A stretch of 15,571 nt of DNA from CAYOVG01 sp964407285 (GTDB lineage: Bacteria > Desulfobacterota > Syntrophobacteria > Syntrophobacterales > Syntrophobacteraceae). The position numbers and the translations under genes are program-made. This document shows, one piece after another, positions 13,866-15,571 of this stretch. The notes beneath the pieces are model-generated. The model did no database searches and had not been told where the DNA came from. It was given only the letters and a program-made list of their open reading frames with translations. The stretch covers positions 1 through 15,571 of the forward strand of contig CAYOVG010000154.1 in assembly GCA_964407285.1 (NCBI GenBank), written 5' to 3'. How positions within the stretch are numbered: position 1 is the first letter of the stretch; each line of letters starts with the position of its first letter.

Positions 13866-14309
13866 TCAAAACGACGCGCAGGCAGGCATGCGGAGTTGAA
13901 GGACCGCTTTCTGTTCAAATCTTCTCTTGTACGCTTCGATGATCTCTCGAACGGCATCATCCCGGTCGGGACCGACCGGGTGCACGATCTGTAGAATGTA
14001 AGAAACCTCTCGGGTTACACTGCCGTCCGGCCCTCGCCATTGTCCGATCCCGTCCCACCATGTGAATCCGTCGGGAAATCGAATCGCGACAACATCATCC
14101 ACGAAGGTTCTCCAGTCTGAGGGAGTAACGCTTCCTCCCGGCTTTTCCGTACCGAAATAGAGCAGATCCGAAACGGCGTTGATTTCGCCTTCACGGTATG
14201 CTCCAGTTTGCAGGACGGCGCAATTCGCGAGGAACACCGGCAGCAGAAGAACTACGATGCGCCTCCACCCTGCACTGCTGCACGCTGTGTGATATTTGAA
14301 CGCCGACAC
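13866..14309 (-). CDS. DUF3574-like putative lipoprotein
   Basis: 147 residues with a GTG start. The N-terminus has a positive patch (GWRR), a hydrophobic core (IVVLLLPVFLA) and Cys30 in LANC. This is a lipobox with Asn instead of the usual Gly, Ala or Ser at -1, so lipidation is probable but not certain. The mature part contains YFGTEKPGGSVTPSDW, FVDDVVAIRFPDGFTWWDG, GQWRG and a C-terminal YKRRF, then CASF. That pattern I recognise from the uncharacterised DUF3574 family. Its length and motif order look complete. Biochemical function is unknown. It is the first gene before the third hybrid kinase (49-base gap), so it might be a periplasmic partner of that sensor, but co-transcription alone does not show it. 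Confidence 0.8.
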   Translation of the reverse strand: MSAFKYHTACSSAGWRRIVVLLLPVFLANCAVLQTGAYREGEINAVSDLLYFGTEKPGGSVTPSDWRTFVDDVVAIRFPDGFTWWDGIGQWRGPDGSVTREVSYILQIVHPVGPDRDDAVREIIEAYKRRFEQKAVLQLRMPACASF

Positions 14310-14313
14310 GTAA

Positions 14314-14322
14314 CCCTCCCTC
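14314..14322 (-). promoter_or_regulatory. Ribosome site supporting a GTG start for the DUF3574-like gene
   Basis: On the minus strand GAGGGAGGG, with GGAGG as its core, lies about 5 bases before the GTG at 14309-14307. There is no in-frame ATG near the signal peptide start, so this strong site decides the unusual start codon. Confidence 0.7.
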
Positions 14323-14467
14323 TAATGCAGCCACAATCCGTGGTGGGTCTCTATTCTCCCATCCTGGGGAACGCAACCGGCGTATTCCTCGGTTCGGTCC
14401 GTCCTTCGGCCGCCTGCTTTTCGTGACGTAAAGTCGAAGCTTTCCTAATGATATAATCCGCACAATA

Positions 14468-14483
14468 CCCTAATTGCGGGTTT
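14468..14483 (+). repeat. Direct repeat copy 1
   Basis: CCCTAATTGCGGGTTT. It matches the copy at 14621-14636 in 15 of 16 positions, with the starts 153 bases apart. It lies just downstream of a TATAAT box. Confidence 0.6.
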
Positions 14484-14516
14484 GATGCCAGAATTCTCTT
14501 TTCCGTTTTCCGCCCC

Positions 14517-14536
14517 GGCCGGCAGTATTGCCGGCC
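14517..14536. repeat. Perfect 8-bp inverted repeat (hairpin)
   Basis: GGCCGGCA, a GTAT loop, then TGCCGGCC. The stem is very stable, but neither strand has a T-run after it, so it is not a standard Rho-independent terminator. It lies between the two direct repeat copies and could be an RNA stem or a protein site. Confidence 0.6.
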
Positions 14537-14620
14537 AACCCGGTGCAAACGGTTGCCGCCGTCCTTTGCATTCCGCCGCACGAGCACTCTTCGCAATTCG
14601 GCGCATACGGTGAAGCGATT

Positions 14621-14636
14621 CCCAAATTGCGGGTTT
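14621..14636 (+). repeat. Direct repeat copy 2
   Basis: CCCAAATTGCGGGTTT, one mismatch from the copy at 14468-14483. It lies in AT-richer sequence and is followed by TTCTATTTATTA. Confidence 0.6.
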
Positions 14637-14806
14637 CGTTCTATTTATTATCCTTCCTGCATACCCTACCTTATTCTTCGTAAGCAGCCTCTCCACAGAT
14701 ACAAAACCGTTGTCGCCCTCATACGGAGCGCGGGATGAAAAGGATAACCGCTGGAGCGGCAGTTGTCTTGCTCCCGGTGTTTTGATGCCGGCATGACGAT
14801 CAGAGC

Positions 14807-14846
14807 TTGCGGGACCCTGCTTTTTGCATTATATGCGTATGCGCAT
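14807..14846 (+). promoter_or_regulatory. Possible promoter with overlapping palindrome upstream of the phosphatase gene
   Basis: TTGCGG (14807-14812), a 17-base spacer and TATATG (14830-14835) resemble a moderate sigma-70-type promoter. The dyad ATGCG-TATG-CGCAT (14833-14846) overlaps the -10 and the predicted start, as an operator would. The leader to the ATG would be about 140 bases. Both boxes deviate from consensus. Confidence 0.3.
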
Positions 14847-14982
14847 GCAGCAATGTCGGGAGGTATCGAATACGAGCGCAAGCATGAGCGCCTCTCTGCC
14901 GGTTGAGGGCCGCACGGGCGACGCTTGCCGATGTCGAAGAGATAAGGATCTGATTTCATGAATTCTGCAAAAGGTTGAGGCG

Positions 14983-15571
14983 ATGGTCGATCGAATGGAT
15001 GAACTGGAAGCGTTGGGGCGGGAAGTTGTCGTCAAAGCGGGCGCCGTTCTCAAGAAGCATTTTGGCAATGGCTCGTCACTGAAGGTCAGTTCCAAGTCCG
15101 CCCTGGACTATGTGACGAATGTGGACCTGGAGAGCGAGGAATTGATAAAGAGCGAAATCCGCAAACGCTTCCCTCACCACCACATCATGGCCGAGGAGTC
15201 GTTCAAGGGGGAGATGCAGCCCGGCACCACCTGGATTGTCGATCCGCTGGACGGAACCACGAACTTCATTCACGGATTTCCTTTTGTATGCGTCTCCATA
15301 GGCGTCTTCGTGGAAGACCGCATAGAGCTTGGTTTTATCTATGACCCCATTCACGAGGAGCTCTTCATGGCGAGAAGGGGAATGGGCGCGTACCTGAACG
15401 GCGGGCGCATCAGGGTGCGCAACGGAGTGTCCCTCTCCGATTCCCTGATCGCGACGGGTTTCCCTTTCCGATCCAGGGATGTCATTAATGCGTACGTAGA
15501 CAGTTTCAAGCACGTCCTGCACCAGGTGAGCGGAATACGGCGCGCCGGGTCCGCGGCGCTGGACCTCTCCT
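14983..15571 (+). CDS. suhB: Inositol monophosphatase family protein (SuhB-like), 3' end outside the window
   Basis: 196 residues are visible of an expected 260-270; the gene runs off the right edge. Members are Mg2+-dependent, lithium-sensitive phosphatases acting on inositol-1-phosphate or related sugar phosphates; the E. coli homologue SuhB also binds transcription antitermination complexes. Visible metal-site motifs are DYVTNVDLESEE, Ala-Glu-Glu-Ser at 70-73, and WIVDPLDGTTNFIHGFPF, with Asp87, Asp90, Gly91 and Thr92 of the DPxDGT signature. GAYLNG and the RRAGSAALDL segment follow; the final catalytic Asp of the WD motif is beyond the edge. The ATG at 14983 has AAAAGG 8 bases upstream; the in-frame ATG at 14995 has none well placed. 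The exact substrate within the superfamily (inositol phosphate, fructose bisphosphate, PAP) cannot be fixed from this fragment, though the motif set fits SuhB best. Confidence 0.9.
   Translation, partial: MVDRMDELEALGREVVVKAGAVLKKHFGNGSSLKVSSKSALDYVTNVDLESEELIKSEIRKRFPHHHIMAEESFKGEMQPGTTWIVDPLDGTTNFIHGFPFVCVSIGVFVEDRIELGFIYDPIHEELFMARRGMGAYLNGGRIRVRNGVSLSDSLIATGFPFRSRDVINAYVDSFKHVLHQVSGIRRAGSAALDLS

Larger units (their letters stand above)
14310..14982. other. Long divergent intergenic region with repeats
   Basis: 673 bases between two divergently transcribed genes. Short open frames here on both strands lack ribosome sites and family-like sequence and were not called. Contents: a perfect TATAAT at 14452-14457 on the plus strand with no good -35 partner; a near-identical 16-base direct repeat at 14468 and 14621; a perfect hairpin at 14517-14536; a 10-base palindrome ATGCCGGCAT at 14785-14794; and a possible promoter/operator for the phosphatase gene at 14807-14846. 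No tRNA or other known RNA was recognised. Confidence 0.55.

Noticed and set aside
14517..14536. Perfect hairpin as a terminator
   Set aside because: Neither strand has a T-run after the stem, and neither flanking gene is transcribed toward it, so it was kept only as an inverted repeat.
14351..14959. Several 80-100-codon minus-strand frames between the lipoprotein and phosphatase genes
   Set aside because: They overlap one another in different frames, have Arg/Cys/Ser-rich nonsense-like composition, and lack ribosome sites and motifs.
14958..14978. Six-codon ATG-started mini-frame (MNSAKG) just before the phosphatase gene, as a leader peptide
   Set aside because: Too short and without regulatory codons or attenuator-like hairpins; probably chance.

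Overview
The window looks like a chromosomal segment of a motile, GC-rich Gram-negative bacterium. A sigma-54-type promoter in front of a flagellin gene and several large multi-PAS hybrid histidine kinases fit the former Deltaproteobacteria, possibly a Syntrophobacter-like sulfate reducer or syntroph. This placement is inferred from gene content and protein style, not from a database match. No insertion sequence, integrase, CRISPR array, tRNA or rRNA was seen.

Layout: (1) 1-634, minus strand: a flagellin gene whose 3' end lies outside the window, with a strong ribosome site and a well-formed -24/-12 promoter. (2) 635-1116: a divergent intergenic region. (3) 1117-8072, plus strand: a three-gene unit encoding a CheR-type methyltransferase, a membrane hybrid histidine kinase (sensor-HAMP-GAF-coiled coil-HisKA-HATPase-REC-REC) and a cytoplasmic hybrid kinase (REC-PAS-PAS-PAS-HisKA-HATPase-REC). 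(4) 8365-8916: an unrecognised 183-residue Gln/Ala/Asn/Pro-rich protein with an excellent ribosome site and a textbook terminator. (5) 9087-9956: an EamA/DMT-family membrane transporter. (6) 14309-10010, minus strand: a small DUF3574-like putative lipoprotein followed by a third, very large membrane hybrid kinase. (7) 14310-14982: about 670 bases with no convincing gene but with a near-identical direct repeat and a perfect hairpin. (8) 14983-15571: the 5' part of an inositol-monophosphatase family (SuhB-like) gene.

The main theme is signal transduction. Three hybrid kinases with four receiver domains C-terminal to their kinase cores, plus one N-terminal receiver, sit within 12.7 kb, yet the window contains no DNA-binding output domain, no Hpt domain and no CheA, CheW, CheB or chemoreceptor. 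The CheR homologue is therefore an orphan methyltransferase. Its nearest plausible substrate is the kinase encoded directly downstream, whose pre-HisKA coiled coil is a run of Glu-rich heptads, two of which are an almost exact 21-bp DNA duplication. A methylation-tuned kinase feeding a receiver-headed second kinase is the most interesting hypothesis here. It rests on sequence context only.
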